Shown: positions 1-13,674, counted from the stretch's first letter. The stretch is DNA of 64,000 nucleotides from Pandoraea nosoerga (GCF_902459585.1 NZ_CABPSC010000006.1:124001-188000), one strand, 5' to 3'. The notes: generated from the sequence alone by a model not told the origin. Program-made: numbers and translations.

Positions 1-466
1 CTCGCTCTCGGCGGGCTATGAATATCGCAGCGACGCGTGGTTGTTCTCGCCATACGGGCGTTTGACGGCGTCGCGCTCGACGCTCGATCAATACAGCGAG
101 ACGGGCGCCGGCCTCAATGCGCTGACGTACTTCAAGCAAAACGTGAATACGCTGTCCGGGACGCTGGGCGTGCGTGCGGGCTTCGCGAAGGCCACGCGCA
201 TCGGCACGCTCGCGCCATACCTGCGCGTCGAATTGCAGCACGACTTCAATGGGCAAAGCCTGGCGGGATTGGCCTATGCGGATCTCGCATCCAGCGGGCC
301 GGTGTATTTCGTCCCGGGCAGTCCCTATGGAAGTGAGCGCGTGCAAATCGGCGTGGGCGCGAAGCTCAGCACTCGCGCGCTGGTGTTCGGCCTCGACTAC
401 AGCGCGACGACCGGCATGGGCGGGCTGCAGCAAGGGGTCAGATTGATGGTGACGGCGCCGTTTTGA
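1..466 (+). CDS. Autotransporter beta-barrel, C-terminal fragment (5' end outside window)
   Basis: Only the last ~154 residues are present; the open frame enters from the left edge and stops with TGA at 464-466. The sequence has alternating hydrophobic and aromatic beta-strand character, with segments such as SAGYEYRSDAWLFSPYGRL and LAPYLRVELQHDF, and ends in the sequence TAPF. A terminal Phe after amphipathic strands is the usual signature of an autotransporter translocator domain in the outer membrane. The passenger domain lies outside the window, so the substrate or adhesive function is unknown. Another outer-membrane barrel family is possible but less likely. Confidence 0.7.
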   Translation, partial: SLSAGYEYRSDAWLFSPYGRLTASRSTLDQYSETGAGLNALTYFKQNVNTLSGTLGVRAGFAKATRIGTLAPYLRVELQHDFNGQSLAGLAYADLASSGPVYFVPGSPYGSERVQIGVGAKLSTRALVFGLDYSATTGMGGLQQGVRLMVTAPF

Positions 467-579
467 CGGCAGGCCGCAGCGCAACCGTCGCTCGTCCTGC
501 CACTGGCCCGAAGCCCCATAGGCCGGGGGCTCATGGGACTGCTTGCCAGCATCGCCATTACGTGCCCTCGCTGTGCCTT

Positions 580-620
580 CATTGCGCCCTCATTGCGCCC
601 TCATTGCGCCCTCATTGCGG
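580..620. repeat. 11-bp tandem repeat, about 3.7 copies
   Basis: The unit CATTGCGCCCT is repeated head to tail from 580, with the last copy diverging to CATTGCGGGCC. The final copy contains the stop codon of the minus-strand permease gene (612-614), so repeat number changes here could alter the permease C terminus or its 3' UTR. No gene is seen in 467-611. Confidence 0.85.
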
Positions 621-2174
621 GCCTTCTCTGCGCAGGCTTTCGAGCGCCGCTGCGCGCGGCTGCGATTGACCAGGCGTGCGCGGCTTCGCGATCGGGAATG
701 TCATCTCACCGTACTTCACGAAACGCGACCGGCGCACCAGTCGGTAACCCGCCCAGATCAGCAGGAACAGCGGAATGCCGATGTAAGTCGCGACCACGCC
801 GCCCCAATCGATCCTGTCCTGCAGGAACGCCTCGTAGTTCTGGCCGAGCGTGATGATCAGGCACAGGATAAAGGCGAAAATCGGGCCGAACGGAAAGAAG
901 GGCGACACGTATGGCAGGCCCGACACATCGTGGCCTTGTTCGACGTAGCCGCGACGGAAGCGGTAGTGGCTGATGGCGATGCCGAGCCATGCAATGAAGC
1001 CGGTCATGCCGGAGGTGTTGAGCAGCCAGATGTAGACCGCGTTCGGGCTGAACACGAACGTGAAGAAGCACAGCGCGGCCACCGCAGCCGTGGCGAGCAG
1101 CGCCCGCAGCGGCACGCCGTTGCGCGACACGCGGCTGAAGAACCGCGGCGCCTTGCCGTCGCGCGCCAGGCTGTAGAGCATGCGGGTGGCCGCGTACATG
1201 CCCGAATTGCCTGCCGACAGCACGGAGGTGAGCACCACGGCATTCATGACCGATGCCGCGCCCAACAGCCCCGCGCGCTCGAAGATCAGGGCGAAGGGGC
1301 TCACGCTGACGTCGGTGACTTCGTTGCGCAGCAGGTGCGGGTCGGTGTACGGAATCAGCAGGCCGATGACGAGGATCGCCATCACGTAAAACAGCAGAAT
1401 GCGCCAGAACACCTGACGCACCGCGCGCGGCACGTTGCGCGCCGGATCCTTCGATTCTCCCGCGGCGATGCCGATGAGTTCCGTGCCCTGGAACGAGAAG
1501 CCGACCACCATCGCCACACCGATCAGGGCGGCGAAGCCGCCGGCGAAGGGCGCGTCGCCGACCGTCCAGTTGACGAGCCCGCCGCTCTCGCCACCGCGGA
1601 TGATGCCCAGCAGCATCATCACGCCCATCGCGACGAAGGCGAGCACCGCGACGACCTTGATCAGCGCGAACCAGAATTCGGCTTCGCCGAAACCGCGTGC
1701 GGATAGCGCGTTGAGCCCGAAGGTGATGGCGAGGAAGAGGGCGCTCCAATAGACGCCGGGCACGTCCGGGAACCAGTACGCCATGACGAGCTGCGCGGCG
1801 ACGAGATCCACCGCCACGGTGACGGCCCAGTTGTACCAGTAGTTCCAGCCCAGCGCGAAGCCGAAGCCCTCATCCACGTAGCGCGCGCCGTAGGTGGAGA
1901 AGGAGCCGGACACGGGCATCGCGGCGGCCAGCTCGCCGAGGCTCGTCATCAGAAAGTAGACCATGACGCCGATCAGCACGTAACCGAGCAGCGCGCCGCC
2001 CGGCCCCGCCTGGGCGATGGTGGCGCCGGAGGCGACGAACAGGCCCGTTCCGATGGACCCGCCCACCGCAATCATTGTCAGGTGTCGCGCCGACAGCGCA
2101 CGGCGCAATTCGGACGGAGCCGATGCCCCGGCTTTTCCGCCCTCGGGGTGCGGGTCGTGTTCCGATAGTGTCAA
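612..2174 (-). CDS. LysP-type amino acid permease (APC superfamily)
   Basis: A 520-residue integral membrane permease with about 12 hydrophobic segments. The N-terminal segment carries the APC signature GGSIGTGLFVASG. The stretches SGSFSTYGARYVDEGFGFA and GWNYWYNWAVTVAVDLVAAQ are characteristic of the lysine-specific permease LysP branch, so basic amino acid/proton symport at the inner membrane is the best guess; substrate specificity is inferred from family resemblance only. The start is a TTG at 2174, chosen because AAGGAAAAC lies just upstream and the frame gives a normal short cytoplasmic N terminus. It is transcribed in the same direction as gyrB but is separated from it by a terminator, so it is probably a separate unit. 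Confidence 0.85.
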   Translation of the reverse strand: MTLSEHDPHPEGGKAGASAPSELRRALSARHLTMIAVGGSIGTGLFVASGATIAQAGPGGALLGYVLIGVMVYFLMTSLGELAAAMPVSGSFSTYGARYVDEGFGFALGWNYWYNWAVTVAVDLVAAQLVMAYWFPDVPGVYWSALFLAITFGLNALSARGFGEAEFWFALIKVVAVLAFVAMGVMMLLGIIRGGESGGLVNWTVGDAPFAGGFAALIGVAMVVGFSFQGTELIGIAAGESKDPARNVPRAVRQVFWRILLFYVMAILVIGLLIPYTDPHLLRNEVTDVSVSPFALIFERAGLLGAASVMNAVVLTSVLSAGNSGMYAATRMLYSLARDGKAPRFFSRVSRNGVPLRALLATAAVAALCFFTFVFSPNAVYIWLLNTSGMTGFIAWLGIAISHYRFRRGYVEQGHDVSGLPYVSPFFPFGPIFAFILCLIITLGQNYEAFLQDRIDWGGVVATYIGIPLFLLIWAGYRLVRRSRFVKYGEMTFPIAKPRTPGQSQPRAAALESLRREGPQ

Positions 2175-2280
2175 AGTTGTTTTCCTTAAGAGCTGATATG
2201 CGTCACGCGGCGCCGCGACCCAGGCGACCGCGTGATTTTCATGCCTGGTTCGAGAGGGGCGGCTTCCAAATCGAGATACG

Positions 2281-2308
2281 AAAAAAGGCCTTAAACATCA
2301 AGGCCTTT
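2281..2308 (-). terminator. Rho-independent terminator after gyrB
   Basis: An 8-bp perfect stem AAGGCCTT/AAGGCCTT (2285-2292 and 2300-2307) encloses a 7-nt loop. On the minus strand it is followed by a run of six T. It lies between the gyrB stop (2441) and the lysP-like start, and would end gyrB transcription. It could act weakly on the other strand too. Confidence 0.75.
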
Positions 2309-2440
2309 GTCGGTTCCTGTCTCGCTTTGCGTGTGACTTCGTTGCGACGCTGCGCGGTGGTGCATCGTTGTCACCGCGATGTCGTCGGGCCGCAAGACCG
2401 TGGCGCCAGGCAGGGAGCCGCTGGCGCCAGGCGGGCCCCA

Positions 2441-4939
<2,499 letters not shown>

Positions 4940-5042
4940 TCATTTCTGACGAATTACTGCTTCATGACCTGCCACCTCCCGCGCGCTTTTGGCGCCCCGA
5001 AGGCGGCTTATCCCGCAAAAGGATAATTCTCTAGAAACGCCA

Positions 5043-5061
5043 AAGGGGCGCTCGGCCCCTT
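5043..5061 (-). terminator. Possible weak terminator between dnaN and gyrB
   Basis: A 7-bp hairpin AAGGGGC/GCCCCTT with a 5-nt loop lies just downstream of dnaN on the minus strand. The following T tract is poor, so it may only attenuate read-through into gyrB. Confidence 0.35.
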
Positions 5062-5098
5062 CGCGCGTATATGGCGGCGCGTATGGCGGTGTGTCCGC

Positions 5099-6205
5099 TC
5101 AAATGCGCATCGGCATCACGACATACTTGAACTCGTCGTTATCCGGCAAGGTGATCAACGCGCTCGAGTTCGCATCTCCGAGGCTCACCTTCACCTGCTC
5201 GACCTTCAGGTTCGACAGCACGTCGAGCAGATACGTCACGTTAAAGCCGATATCCACCGACTCGCCCGTGTAATCGATTTCGATTTCTTCCTGCGCTTCT
5301 TCGTTTTCGGTGTTGTTCGCGCTGATCTTCAGCAGGTTCTCGCTCACGAGGAAGCGAACGCCCTTGAACTTGTCCGACGTCACGATCGCCGCGCGCTGCA
5401 GCGAACGATGCAGTTCTTCGCGGCTGATCACGAAGCTCTTGTTGTAACCCTTCGGGATCACGCGGTTGAAGTCGGGGAACTTGCCCTCGACCAGCTTCGA
5501 CACCAGTTCCACGTTCGCGAAACGGAACTTGACCTGGCTCGGCGCCACGTCGATCTGCACCGGATCGTCGATGTCCTCGAGCAAGCGCTGCAGCTCGAGA
5601 ATCGTCTTGCGCGGGATGATCACTTCCTGACGCGCAAACTTCTCGCCCGCGATCGTCGTGTTGCAGTACGCCAGACGGTGCCCGTCCGTGGCCACCGCTT
5701 CGATCTTCTCGCCGTCGACGACGAGCAGCATGCCGTTCAGGTAGTAACGGATGTCCTGCTGCGCCATGGCGAAGTGCACCATGCCCAGCAACTGGCGAAA
5801 CGCGCGCTGCGGCAGCGCAAAGCTCGCGGCGTAATCCTTGGCCTCGGCCACCGTCGGGAAATCTTCGGCCGCCAGCGTCTGCAACTGGAAGCGGCTCTTG
5901 CCCGCCTGCACCGTCAGACGCTTGTCCGAGAGCGAGAGCGCCACGTCGGCGTCGGGCATGTTGCGCAGAATGTCGAGCAGCTTGCGCGCGGCCACGGTCG
6001 TCGCCACGTCGTCGGCGCCGGCACCGCAGTCCGCGGTAGTCGTGATCTGCAATTCCAGATCGGTGGACAGGAACGAAATGTCCTGCCCGTGCTTGCGAAT
6101 GAGCAAATTGGCCAGAATCGGCAACGTATGGCGACGCTCGACGATGCCACTCACAATTTGCAGCGGCCGCAGCAGATTGTCTCGTTGAGTTTTGACCAAT
6201 TGCAT
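5099..6205 (-). CDS. dnaN: DNA polymerase III beta subunit (sliding clamp)
   Basis: 368 residues, full length for the beta clamp, with three repeated clamp subdomains. It begins MQLVKTQRDNLLRPLQIVSG, contains KFPDFNRVIPKGYNK in the second domain, and ends with the typical VVMPMRI. It encircles DNA and tethers polymerase III and repair proteins. The start ATG at 6205 has GAAGGATAAAT upstream, a good ribosome binding site. It lies 240 bp downstream of dnaA and upstream of gyrB in the classical order. Confidence 0.98.
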   Translation of the reverse strand: MQLVKTQRDNLLRPLQIVSGIVERRHTLPILANLLIRKHGQDISFLSTDLELQITTTADCGAGADDVATTVAARKLLDILRNMPDADVALSLSDKRLTVQAGKSRFQLQTLAAEDFPTVAEAKDYAASFALPQRAFRQLLGMVHFAMAQQDIRYYLNGMLLVVDGEKIEAVATDGHRLAYCNTTIAGEKFARQEVIIPRKTILELQRLLEDIDDPVQIDVAPSQVKFRFANVELVSKLVEGKFPDFNRVIPKGYNKSFVISREELHRSLQRAAIVTSDKFKGVRFLVSENLLKISANNTENEEAQEEIEIDYTGESVDIGFNVTYLLDVLSNLKVEQVKVSLGDANSSALITLPDNDEFKYVVMPMRI

Positions 6206-6391
6206 ATTTATCCTTCGTAGTAACTGTTAACGGGTGCCAGATTCGACTAAAAACCCGAAAATTCCCTTATCAATCAATCTTCTGCGGAAGGGATAACAGG
6301 GCGGAAAACGCTGTGGACGAGTCGGGGACGCATTGTGCGCCGACCCGCTATTGTGCCCGAAAACGTCAGTTCCCCCCAAACCGCCCTCGGC

Positions 6392-6400
6392 TTATCCACA
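6392..6400 (+). promoter_or_regulatory. DnaA box between dnaA and dnaN
   Basis: A perfect consensus TTATCCACA in the dnaA-dnaN intergenic gap. It may contribute to DnaA titration or to dnaN regulation. Confidence 0.7.
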
Positions 6401-6445
6401 GGGAGGCGGGCAACCCCGCCCGCCACCCTTCCCGGGGGCCGCCAT

Positions 6446-7990
<1,545 letters not shown>

Positions 7991-8812
7991 GCAGCGTGTG
8001 TCCAGGGTGGCGCGGGGTCGCCCGACCGTATTGGTTCTGGCCGACGCTCCATCCGTCACATCCCGATGTCTCGGATATGGGGGCAAAACGTCGCAAACCA
8101 AGCCGGCCGCCGCCGTCTCGGAGCACGGCGAGACGGGCAAAACGGCCGGAGTCGGGTCGAACCGACGGCGCAGTGCAGACGTCCGGCACCCGGCCGGCCA
8201 CGGCGCGTCGTTCGGGTTTCGTGTCGCGCGCTCGGCCGGCTTGTCGGCGCGCGCAGACGACAAAACCCGGCGCGCTATCCACATGGCGGCGTCACCGGTA
8301 CTCTGCTGGGAAAATTGTGATGGGGGATTTTACCGCCAAAGCTTGCGCAAAGCGAGTTATCCACAGGAATGCCCACAGCATTGGCGTTCGCGGGCGGCTG
8401 AGCCGCGTTAACCCGCCCGTGTTCGCGCGTTCACTGCGCAAATCCCCGGCAAACGCGAGGTTTTGCCGCGGCCTGTGGAATATCTCACCAATTTCCGGTT
8501 TATCCACCGGCCGATTGTGATGGTGCGGCCACTTTCAGCCATTATCCACAGCCGCAGGCCCGTGCCATGGCCGATCCGCGACAACAATGGCGCGGATCGC
8601 GTGCGCGCGTCTTGCGCGCAATGGCTAACCTATTGACACACAACGGAAAAGCCGATTAAATAGCGGGTTCGTTAGAAAGACAACCGGATTCCTATCCAAC
8701 TCCCGACGGCTGGGTCGCGCGTGAAAGTCCTTGAATTTGCAGGTTTTCACGGTGTCCATGTGGCGTTTCACGATGCTGCTGCGCGGGAATTTTTTCACAC
8801 AGTGAGTGCATC
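7991..8812. other. dnaA-rpmH divergent intergenic region with DnaA boxes
   Basis: This 822-bp gene-free region separates the leftward dnaA-dnaN-gyrB block from the rightward rpmH block. It holds perfect DnaA boxes TTATCCACA at 8357-8365 and 8542-8550 and one-mismatch boxes at 8275-8283 (CTATCCACA) and 8500-8508 (TTATCCACC). The dnaA promoter must lie here on the minus strand and the rpmH promoter on the plus strand. It could be a replication origin, but a denser box cluster next to a more AT-rich tract lies near 28.2 kb, so it may instead mainly serve dnaA autoregulation. Confidence 0.7.
8633..8661 (+). promoter_or_regulatory. Probable sigma-70 promoter for rpmH-rnpA
   Basis: A perfect -35 TTGACA at 8633-8638 is followed after 17 bp by TTAAAT at 8656-8661 (four of six matches to TATAAT). 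It sits about 150 bp upstream of rpmH and points towards it. Confidence 0.65.
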
Positions 8813-8947
8813 ATGAAACGTACTTTTCAGCCTTCCGTGACGCGCCGCAAGCGCACCCATGGCTTCCTGGTCCGCATGAAGACCCGTGGCGGCCGCAAGG
8901 TCATCGCCGCTCGTCGCGCCAAGGGCCGCAAGCGCCTGGCCGTCTAA
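8813..8947 (+). CDS. rpmH: 50S ribosomal protein L34
   Basis: A 44-residue, very basic protein beginning MKRTFQPS and containing RRKRTHGF and the [16 protein letters not shown] tail, identical in layout to bacterial L34. It is a structural component of the large ribosomal subunit. It heads the conserved rpmH-rnpA-yidD-yidC-mnmE block, with its ATG at 8813. The rnpA reading frame begins only 25 bp after its stop. Confidence 0.97.
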   Translation: MKRTFQPSVTRRKRTHGFLVRMKTRGGRKVIAARRAKGRKRLAV

Positions 8948-8972
8948 AACGCGGTTTCGGTCGTACCGCGGT

Positions 8973-9452
8973 TTGCGCGTCAAATCCGCAAGGCGCGAAG
9001 TCCCGGCACTGGGGTTTCCCAAAGCTGCGCGACTTCTCAAAACGGATGAGTTTTCATCCGTTTTTAGTTTGCGCCCCCTGCGTCGCAGCGCGCATTTCGT
9101 GTTGTATATGCGCCGGCGTGACATTGCGCCGGGCACCCCTGAAGATACCGATGCCACGCCTCAAGAGGGCCGCATCGGTATCGTCGTCGGCAAGAAGCAC
9201 GCCCCCCGCGCGGTCACCCGCAACCTGATCAAGCGTCAGGCTCGCGAGATGTTTCGCCAGCGCCGCGCCAGTCTGGCCGGTTGGGATTTCGTGCTGCGGC
9301 TGACGCGGCGCTTCGACAAGGGGACGCACACGGCGGCGGCAGCGCCGGTGCTCAACACGCTGTGCCAGACCGAATTCAAGCAGCTCTTCGACGCGGCGGA
9401 GAAAGCCGCCCGCAAGAGTCGCGCGACCGACGACAAGACGGAAGGTAATTAG
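8973..9452 (+). CDS. rnpA: Ribonuclease P protein component
   Basis: The protein subunit of RNase P, which supports the RNA subunit in tRNA 5' maturation. The conserved RNR-like core [10 protein letters not shown] is present, as are [11 protein letters not shown] near the N terminus and [12 protein letters not shown]. No ATG precedes the conserved region; the nearest in-frame standard start is TTG at 8973, giving 159 residues. The protein could instead start at another codon close to 9006, or inside rpmH, because the frame is open from 8886. Rightward neighbours yidD and yidC support the assignment. The start is uncertain; the identity is not. Confidence 0.9.
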   Translation: MRVKSARREVPALGFPKAARLLKTDEFSSVFSLRPLRRSAHFVLYMRRRDIAPGTPEDTDATPQEGRIGIVVGKKHAPRAVTRNLIKRQAREMFRQRRASLAGWDFVLRLTRRFDKGTHTAAAAPVLNTLCQTEFKQLFDAAEKAARKSRATDDKTEGN

Positions 9453-9530
9453 TCCTCACACGGTAGCGCCCGACCCCGGGCATGCGCCGCCCACCCGGCC
9501 ACCTCGGCCGGACTGACAGGCGGAATCGAG

Positions 9531-9887
9531 ATGCGAAGCGTGCTGTTGTTGCTCCTGCGCGGTTACAAGCTGGTGATCAGTCCCTGGCTGGGGAACCGTT
9601 GCCGCTTTCATCCGAGCTGCTCCGACTACGCACGCGAGGCCATCATCGAGCACGGTGCCGGTTACGGCACTTATCTCGCGGCCAGGCGTCTATGCCGCTG
9701 TCATCCGTTTCACCCCGGTGGCTTCGATCCCGTGCCGCCGGCTCGACACGTCTGTCACGCTTCCGACCCCATCGCCGAAGGCGCCCCGAAGGGCGCCGGC
9801 AGCGACGCGTCGCGAGCAGGGCAGGCCGTCCCGTCCAGGCCCGCGGCCGCATCGGCAGTTACGCGCCGCGCGCCGGGCCATTCCTGA
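9531..9887 (+). CDS. yidD: Membrane protein insertion efficiency factor YidD
   Basis: 118 residues. The first ~70 form the YidD domain: a short hydrophobic helix [17 protein letters not shown], then [14 protein letters not shown] and the Cys-containing segment [17 protein letters not shown]. The C-terminal ~45 residues are low-complexity Ala/Arg/Gly and not conserved. YidD assists YidC-dependent inner-membrane insertion. It sits between rnpA and yidC, 24 bp before yidC, as in most proteobacteria. Confidence 0.95.
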   Translation: MRSVLLLLLRGYKLVISPWLGNRCRFHPSCSDYAREAIIEHGAGYGTYLAARRLCRCHPFHPGGFDPVPPARHVCHASDPIAEGAPKGAGSDASRAGQAVPSRPAAASAVTRRAPGHS

Positions 9888-9911
9888 GTTCCGTCCACCA
9901 CGAGTTACCGC

Positions 9912-11570
9912 ATGGACATCAAACGCACCGTACTCTGGGTCATTTTCGCGCTGTCTGTCGTGATGCTTTTCGACAACTGGCAACGCGCCAATGGCCATTC
10001 GTCGCTGTTCTTCCCGACGCCCGAGGTCTCGACCCCGGCCGCCACGGGCGGTAACAAGGCGCCGGCCAACGACCTGCCGCAAGCCGCCGCCGGCAACACC
10101 GCCGCCGCAGGCAACGCGCCGGGCAATGCGCCTGCCGCCGCCACTGCGCAGAAGGTGCGCATTACGACCGACGTCTACGAGGCCGACATCAGCACGCAGG
10201 GCGGCACGCTGTCGTTCCTCGCGCTCACGAAGTGGCCCGACGCCGAAGAAGCCGACAAGCACGTGGTGCTGTTCGACAACACGCCGAGCCAGCAGTACTT
10301 CGCGCGCACCGGTCTGATCGGCGGCGACTTCCCGAACCACAACGACATCTTCACGCTGGTGCCGGGACCGACCACGATGACGGGCGACACGCTGACCGTG
10401 AAGTTCGAGTCGCCGGTCAAGGGCGGCCTGCAGCTCGTGCGCGCCTACACGTTCCATCGCGGCAGCTACGTGATCGACGTGGCGAACACGATCGTCAACA
10501 AGACCGACGCACCCATCAAGCCCACGCTGTACATGGAGCTGGTGCGCGACGGCCGCGAGATCAGCGGCGCGAAGTTCTCGCATACGTTCACGGGCCCGAC
10601 GGTCTACAGCAGCGACGAGAAATTCCAGAAGATCACGTTCAGCGATATCGACAAGGACAAGGCCAAGTACATCAAGCAGTCGAACGACGGCTGGATCGGC
10701 ATGGTGCAGCACTACTTCGCCACTGCGTGGATTCCGAAGGAAGGCGCCGCGCGCGAGAACTACATCGGCAAGCTCGACAACGGCCTGTATCGCGTGGGGG
10801 TGAAGGAGCCGCTCGCGAGCATTCCGGCCGGCGGCACCGAGACGGTGGACGCCCGCCTGTTCGCCGGTCCGCAGGAAGAGCACATGCTCGAGCAGATTGC
10901 GCCGGGTCTGGAGCTCACGAAGGATTACGGTTACTTCACGATCCTCGCCAAGCCGCTGTTCTGGCTGCTCTCGAAGCTGCACGCCCTTATCGGCAACTGG
11001 GGCTGGGCGATCATCGCCGTGACGGTCATCATCAAGCTGGTGTTCTTCCCGCTGTCGGCCGCGAGCTACAAGTCGATGGCGCGCATGAAGGAAATCACGC
11101 CGCGCATGCAGGCGCTGCGCGAGCGCTACAAGAGCGACCCGCAGAAGATGAACGCGGCCCTCATGGAGCTGTACAAGACCGAGAAGGTCAATCCGTTCGG
11201 CGGCTGTATTCCGATCCTGATCCAGATTCCGGTGTTCATTGCGCTGTACTGGGTGTTGCTCTCGTCGGTGGAAATGCGCGGTGCGCCGTGGCTGGGCTGG
11301 ATTCACGACCTCTCGACGCAGGATCCGTACTACATCCTGCCGGTGCTGATGGCCGTGTCGATGTTCATCCAGACCAAGCTGAACCCGACGCCGCCGGATC
11401 CGATGCAAGCGAAGATGATGATGTTCATGCCGCTGATTTTCTCGGTCATGTTCCTCTTCCTGCCGTCGGGCCTGGTGCTGTACTACGTGGTCAACAACAC
11501 GCTGTCGATTGCCCAGCAATGGTCGATCAACCGCATGCTCGGCACCAAGAAGGAAAAGAAGGCGGCGTGA
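9912..11570 (+). CDS. yidC: Membrane protein insertase YidC
   Basis: 552 residues, a normal proteobacterial YidC. It starts [20 protein letters not shown] (TM1), followed by a Gly/Ala/Pro-rich linker and the large periplasmic beta-sandwich domain to about residue 330. The conserved five-helix insertase core then contains [20 protein letters not shown] and [20 protein letters not shown]. It inserts proteins into the inner membrane alone or with SecYEG. A strong terminator follows at 11607, separating it from mnmE. Confidence 0.98.
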   Translation: MDIKRTVLWVIFALSVVMLFDNWQRANGHSSLFFPTPEVSTPAATGGNKAPANDLPQAAAGNTAAAGNAPGNAPAAATAQKVRITTDVYEADISTQGGTLSFLALTKWPDAEEADKHVVLFDNTPSQQYFARTGLIGGDFPNHNDIFTLVPGPTTMTGDTLTVKFESPVKGGLQLVRAYTFHRGSYVIDVANTIVNKTDAPIKPTLYMELVRDGREISGAKFSHTFTGPTVYSSDEKFQKITFSDIDKDKAKYIKQSNDGWIGMVQHYFATAWIPKEGAARENYIGKLDNGLYRVGVKEPLASIPAGGTETVDARLFAGPQEEHMLEQIAPGLELTKDYGYFTILAKPLFWLLSKLHALIGNWGWAIIAVTVIIKLVFFPLSAASYKSMARMKEITPRMQALRERYKSDPQKMNAALMELYKTEKVNPFGGCIPILIQIPVFIALYWVLLSSVEMRGAPWLGWIHDLSTQDPYYILPVLMAVSMFIQTKLNPTPPDPMQAKMMMFMPLIFSVMFLFLPSGLVLYYVVNNTLSIAQQWSINRMLGTKKEKKAA

Positions 11571-11606
11571 CGATCCCGTCACCGTCTGCCTGAATGCAGC
11601 AAAGCG

Positions 11607-11637
11607 CCGCCCGCGGGTCTCTCGCGGGCGGTTTTGT
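11607..11637 (+). terminator. Rho-independent terminator after yidC
   Basis: A 9-bp perfect GC stem CCGCCCGCG/CGCGGGCGG (11607-11615 and 11623-11631) with loop GGTCTCT, then TTTTGTTT. It lies 37 bp after the yidC stop and 56 bp before mnmE. Confidence 0.9.
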
Positions 11638-11693
11638 TTGGTGCGTGTCAAAATGAACGCCTGTTTTTCGACGAATCCCCGACGAGCCGTTTC

Positions 11694-13097
11694 ATGAGCG
11701 CCACAGCCCCGTCCGCCCCGTCCGCCCCGATCGCCGCCATCGCCACCGCACCCGGACGCGGCGGGATCGGCGTCGTGCGCGTGTCTTTCGGCAAGCATCG
11801 CGGCGAAGCGGTGCAACGCGTCATCGCGCGGCTCGTCGGTCAGCCGCTCAAGCCGCGTCATGCGTCGTATCTGCCGTTTCTCGATGCCGCCGGCGAGGCG
11901 CTCGATCGCGGCATCGCGCTGTACTTTCCCGGTCCGAACTCCTACACCGGTGAGGACGTGCTGGAGCTGCAGGGACACGGTGGTCCGATCGTGCTGCAAC
12001 TGCTGCTGCAGCGTTGCATCGACGAAGGCGCCGAGCTCGGCGTGCGTCTGGCCGAGCCGGGCGAATTCACACACCGCGCCTTTCTGAACGACAAGCTCGA
12101 TCTGGCGCAGGCCGAAGCCGTGGCCGATCTCATTGAAGCGAGCACCGAGGCCGCGGCGCGCTCGGCGAGCCGCTCGCTCGACGGCGCGTTCTCGCGCGAG
12201 ATCCATTCGCTGGTGGATCTGGTGATCCATCTGCGCATGCTGGTCGAGGCGACGCTGGATTTCCCCGAGGAAGAGATCGATTTCCTCGAAGCCGCCGATG
12301 CCTTCGGGCAACTCGAGCGCATCCGCACGCAGTTGGCGCAGGTGCTGTCGCAGGCCCGCCAGGGCGCGCTGCTGCGCGAGGGAATCAACGTCGTGCTCGC
12401 GGGGCAGCCCAACGTCGGCAAGTCGTCGCTGCTCAATGCGCTGGCCGGCGCGGAGCTGGCGATCGTCACGCCGATTGCCGGCACCACGCGCGACAAGGTG
12501 CAGCAGACCATTCAGATCGACGGCATTCCGCTGCACATCATCGACACGGCCGGGCTGCGCGAGACGGAAGACGAAGTCGAGCGCATCGGCATCGCGCGCA
12601 GTTGGAGCGAGATCGCGAAGGCCGACGCCGTGCTGCATCTTCTGGACGCGCGCACCGGGCTGACACCGGAAGACGAGGTCATCGCCGCGCAATTGCCGAC
12701 GCTCGTGCCTGTCGTGCGCGTGTACAACAAGACCGATCTGGCGGGAGCGCCCGCAGCGGTCTTGCCCAAGGAAGGCGCCGCGCCGCTCGGCGTGCGGCTC
12801 TCGGCCAAGGGCGGGCAGGGGATCGATCTGTTGCGCGCGGAGCTGTTGAAGATCGCGGGATGGCAGGCGGGCAACGAGGGCGTGTTTCTCGCGCGCGAGC
12901 GTCATCTCTCGGCCTTGCGCGCCGCGCGCGAGCATATCGAGCTGGCGCACGCCCATGCGCGGCAGAACGCCAGCGCGCTCGATCTCTTCGCCGAAGAACT
13001 GCGGCTCGCGCAGGAGCAACTGAGCACCATCACCGGCGAGTTCACGTCGGACGACCTGCTCGGCGTGATTTTCAGCCGGTTCTGTATTGGGAAGTAA
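11694..13097 (+). CDS. mnmE: tRNA uridine-5-carboxymethylaminomethyl synthesis GTPase MnmE
   Basis: 467 residues. The N-terminal tetrahydrofolate-binding domain begins [19 protein letters not shown]. The central G domain shows [10 protein letters not shown] (G1), GTTRDK, DTAGLRE (G3) and NKTD (G4). The protein ends FCIGK, the conserved C-terminal motif whose Cys is needed for tRNA modification. With MnmG, not in this window, it modifies wobble U34. The ATG at 11694 is preferred to an upstream in-frame start at 11634, which would lie inside the yidC terminator. Confidence 0.97.
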   Translation: MSATAPSAPSAPIAAIATAPGRGGIGVVRVSFGKHRGEAVQRVIARLVGQPLKPRHASYLPFLDAAGEALDRGIALYFPGPNSYTGEDVLELQGHGGPIVLQLLLQRCIDEGAELGVRLAEPGEFTHRAFLNDKLDLAQAEAVADLIEASTEAAARSASRSLDGAFSREIHSLVDLVIHLRMLVEATLDFPEEEIDFLEAADAFGQLERIRTQLAQVLSQARQGALLREGINVVLAGQPNVGKSSLLNALAGAELAIVTPIAGTTRDKVQQTIQIDGIPLHIIDTAGLRETEDEVERIGIARSWSEIAKADAVLHLLDARTGLTPEDEVIAAQLPTLVPVVRVYNKTDLAGAPAAVLPKEGAAPLGVRLSAKGGQGIDLLRAELLKIAGWQAGNEGVFLARERHLSALRAAREHIELAHAHARQNASALDLFAEELRLAQEQLSTITGEFTSDDLLGVIFSRFCIGK

Positions 13098-13103
13098 CCC
13101 CCC

Positions 13104-13140
13104 GCCTTGAAGCCCCTTGAAGCGCCTTGAAGCGCCTTCA
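13104..13140. repeat. 10-bp tandem repeat, about 3.5 copies
   Basis: The unit GCCTTGAAGC (one copy CCCTTGAAGC) is repeated head to tail immediately downstream of mnmE, ending in a partial GCCTTCA. The role is unknown; it may be replication slippage. Confidence 0.75.
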
Positions 13141-13316
13141 ACAGCCTGCAAGCGCCACCCCGCAAACGTAATGCTTTGAAACACTTCTCACGGCCGCCGT
13201 AATTGCTCCCCGGCAAGCGCGGGCCTAGACTCGGAGACGTCGGATCCCGGGCGGCGTCTTGTCACATTCATCCCGTTTGCGGCGCGCCCCGGGACCCGTT
13301 TTTCGAGGTCTGTGTC

Positions 13317-13661
13317 GTGAAACGTCTTCCTGTTGTTTTCGGCTTCGCGGCCGTAGCCGCCGCGATGGCCAGCGGCAGCGCCTTTGCCTGGCATGGCGGC
13401 GGGGTGCGCGTGTGGGTCGGGCCCGGCTACTACCCCGCCTATCCCTATTACGCGCCGGCGCCTTACTACGCGCCGCCGCTCGTCGTGGTCCCGAGCCAGC
13501 CGCAGCAGTACATCGAGCAACCACAACCGGGCGCGCAAGCCGACCAGCCCGGCGCCAACGGCGACACCTGGTACTACTGCGAGAAGGCCAAGGCCTACTA
13601 TCCCTACGTGAAAACGTGTCCGGCCGGCTGGCGCGAAGTTCCCGCGCAGCCGATCAACTAG
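13317..13661 (+). CDS. Small exported protein, Tyr/Pro-rich, function unknown
   Basis: 114 residues from a GTG at 13317, which has GAGG 9 bp upstream and gives a clean signal peptide (KRLPVVFGFAAVAAAMASGSAFA). The mature part is rich in Tyr, Pro and Gly (GPGYYPAYPYYAPAPYYAPP). It ends with a conserved-looking module, DTWYYCEKAKAYYPYVKTC, followed by PAGWREVPAQ, containing two Cys that could pair in the periplasm. This C-terminal pattern is common in small exported proteins of Burkholderiales. It is 13 bp upstream of a lipoprotein gene and probably co-transcribed with it. Confidence 0.75.
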   Translation: MKRLPVVFGFAAVAAAMASGSAFAWHGGGVRVWVGPGYYPAYPYYAPAPYYAPPLVVVPSQPQQYIEQPQPGAQADQPGANGDTWYYCEKAKAYYPYVKTCPAGWREVPAQPIN

Positions 13662-13674
13662 GCGGGAGACGCCC

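Noticed and set aside
580-620. Possible CRISPR-like array
   Set aside because: The 11-bp units are contiguous with no spacers, so this is a simple tandem repeat.
543-1706. 387-codon plus-strand frame opposite the LysP-like gene
   Set aside because: Charged, His/Arg-rich antisense shadow, beginning in the tandem repeat.
7991-8284. 98-codon N-terminal extension of DnaA
   Set aside because: DnaA domain I begins at MNDFWQ; the extension lies in the regulatory gap and has no DnaA similarity.
9690-13184. An 1164-codon minus-strand open frame opposite yidC and mnmE
   Set aside because: Antisense to two well-recognised genes, low-complexity and with no domain.
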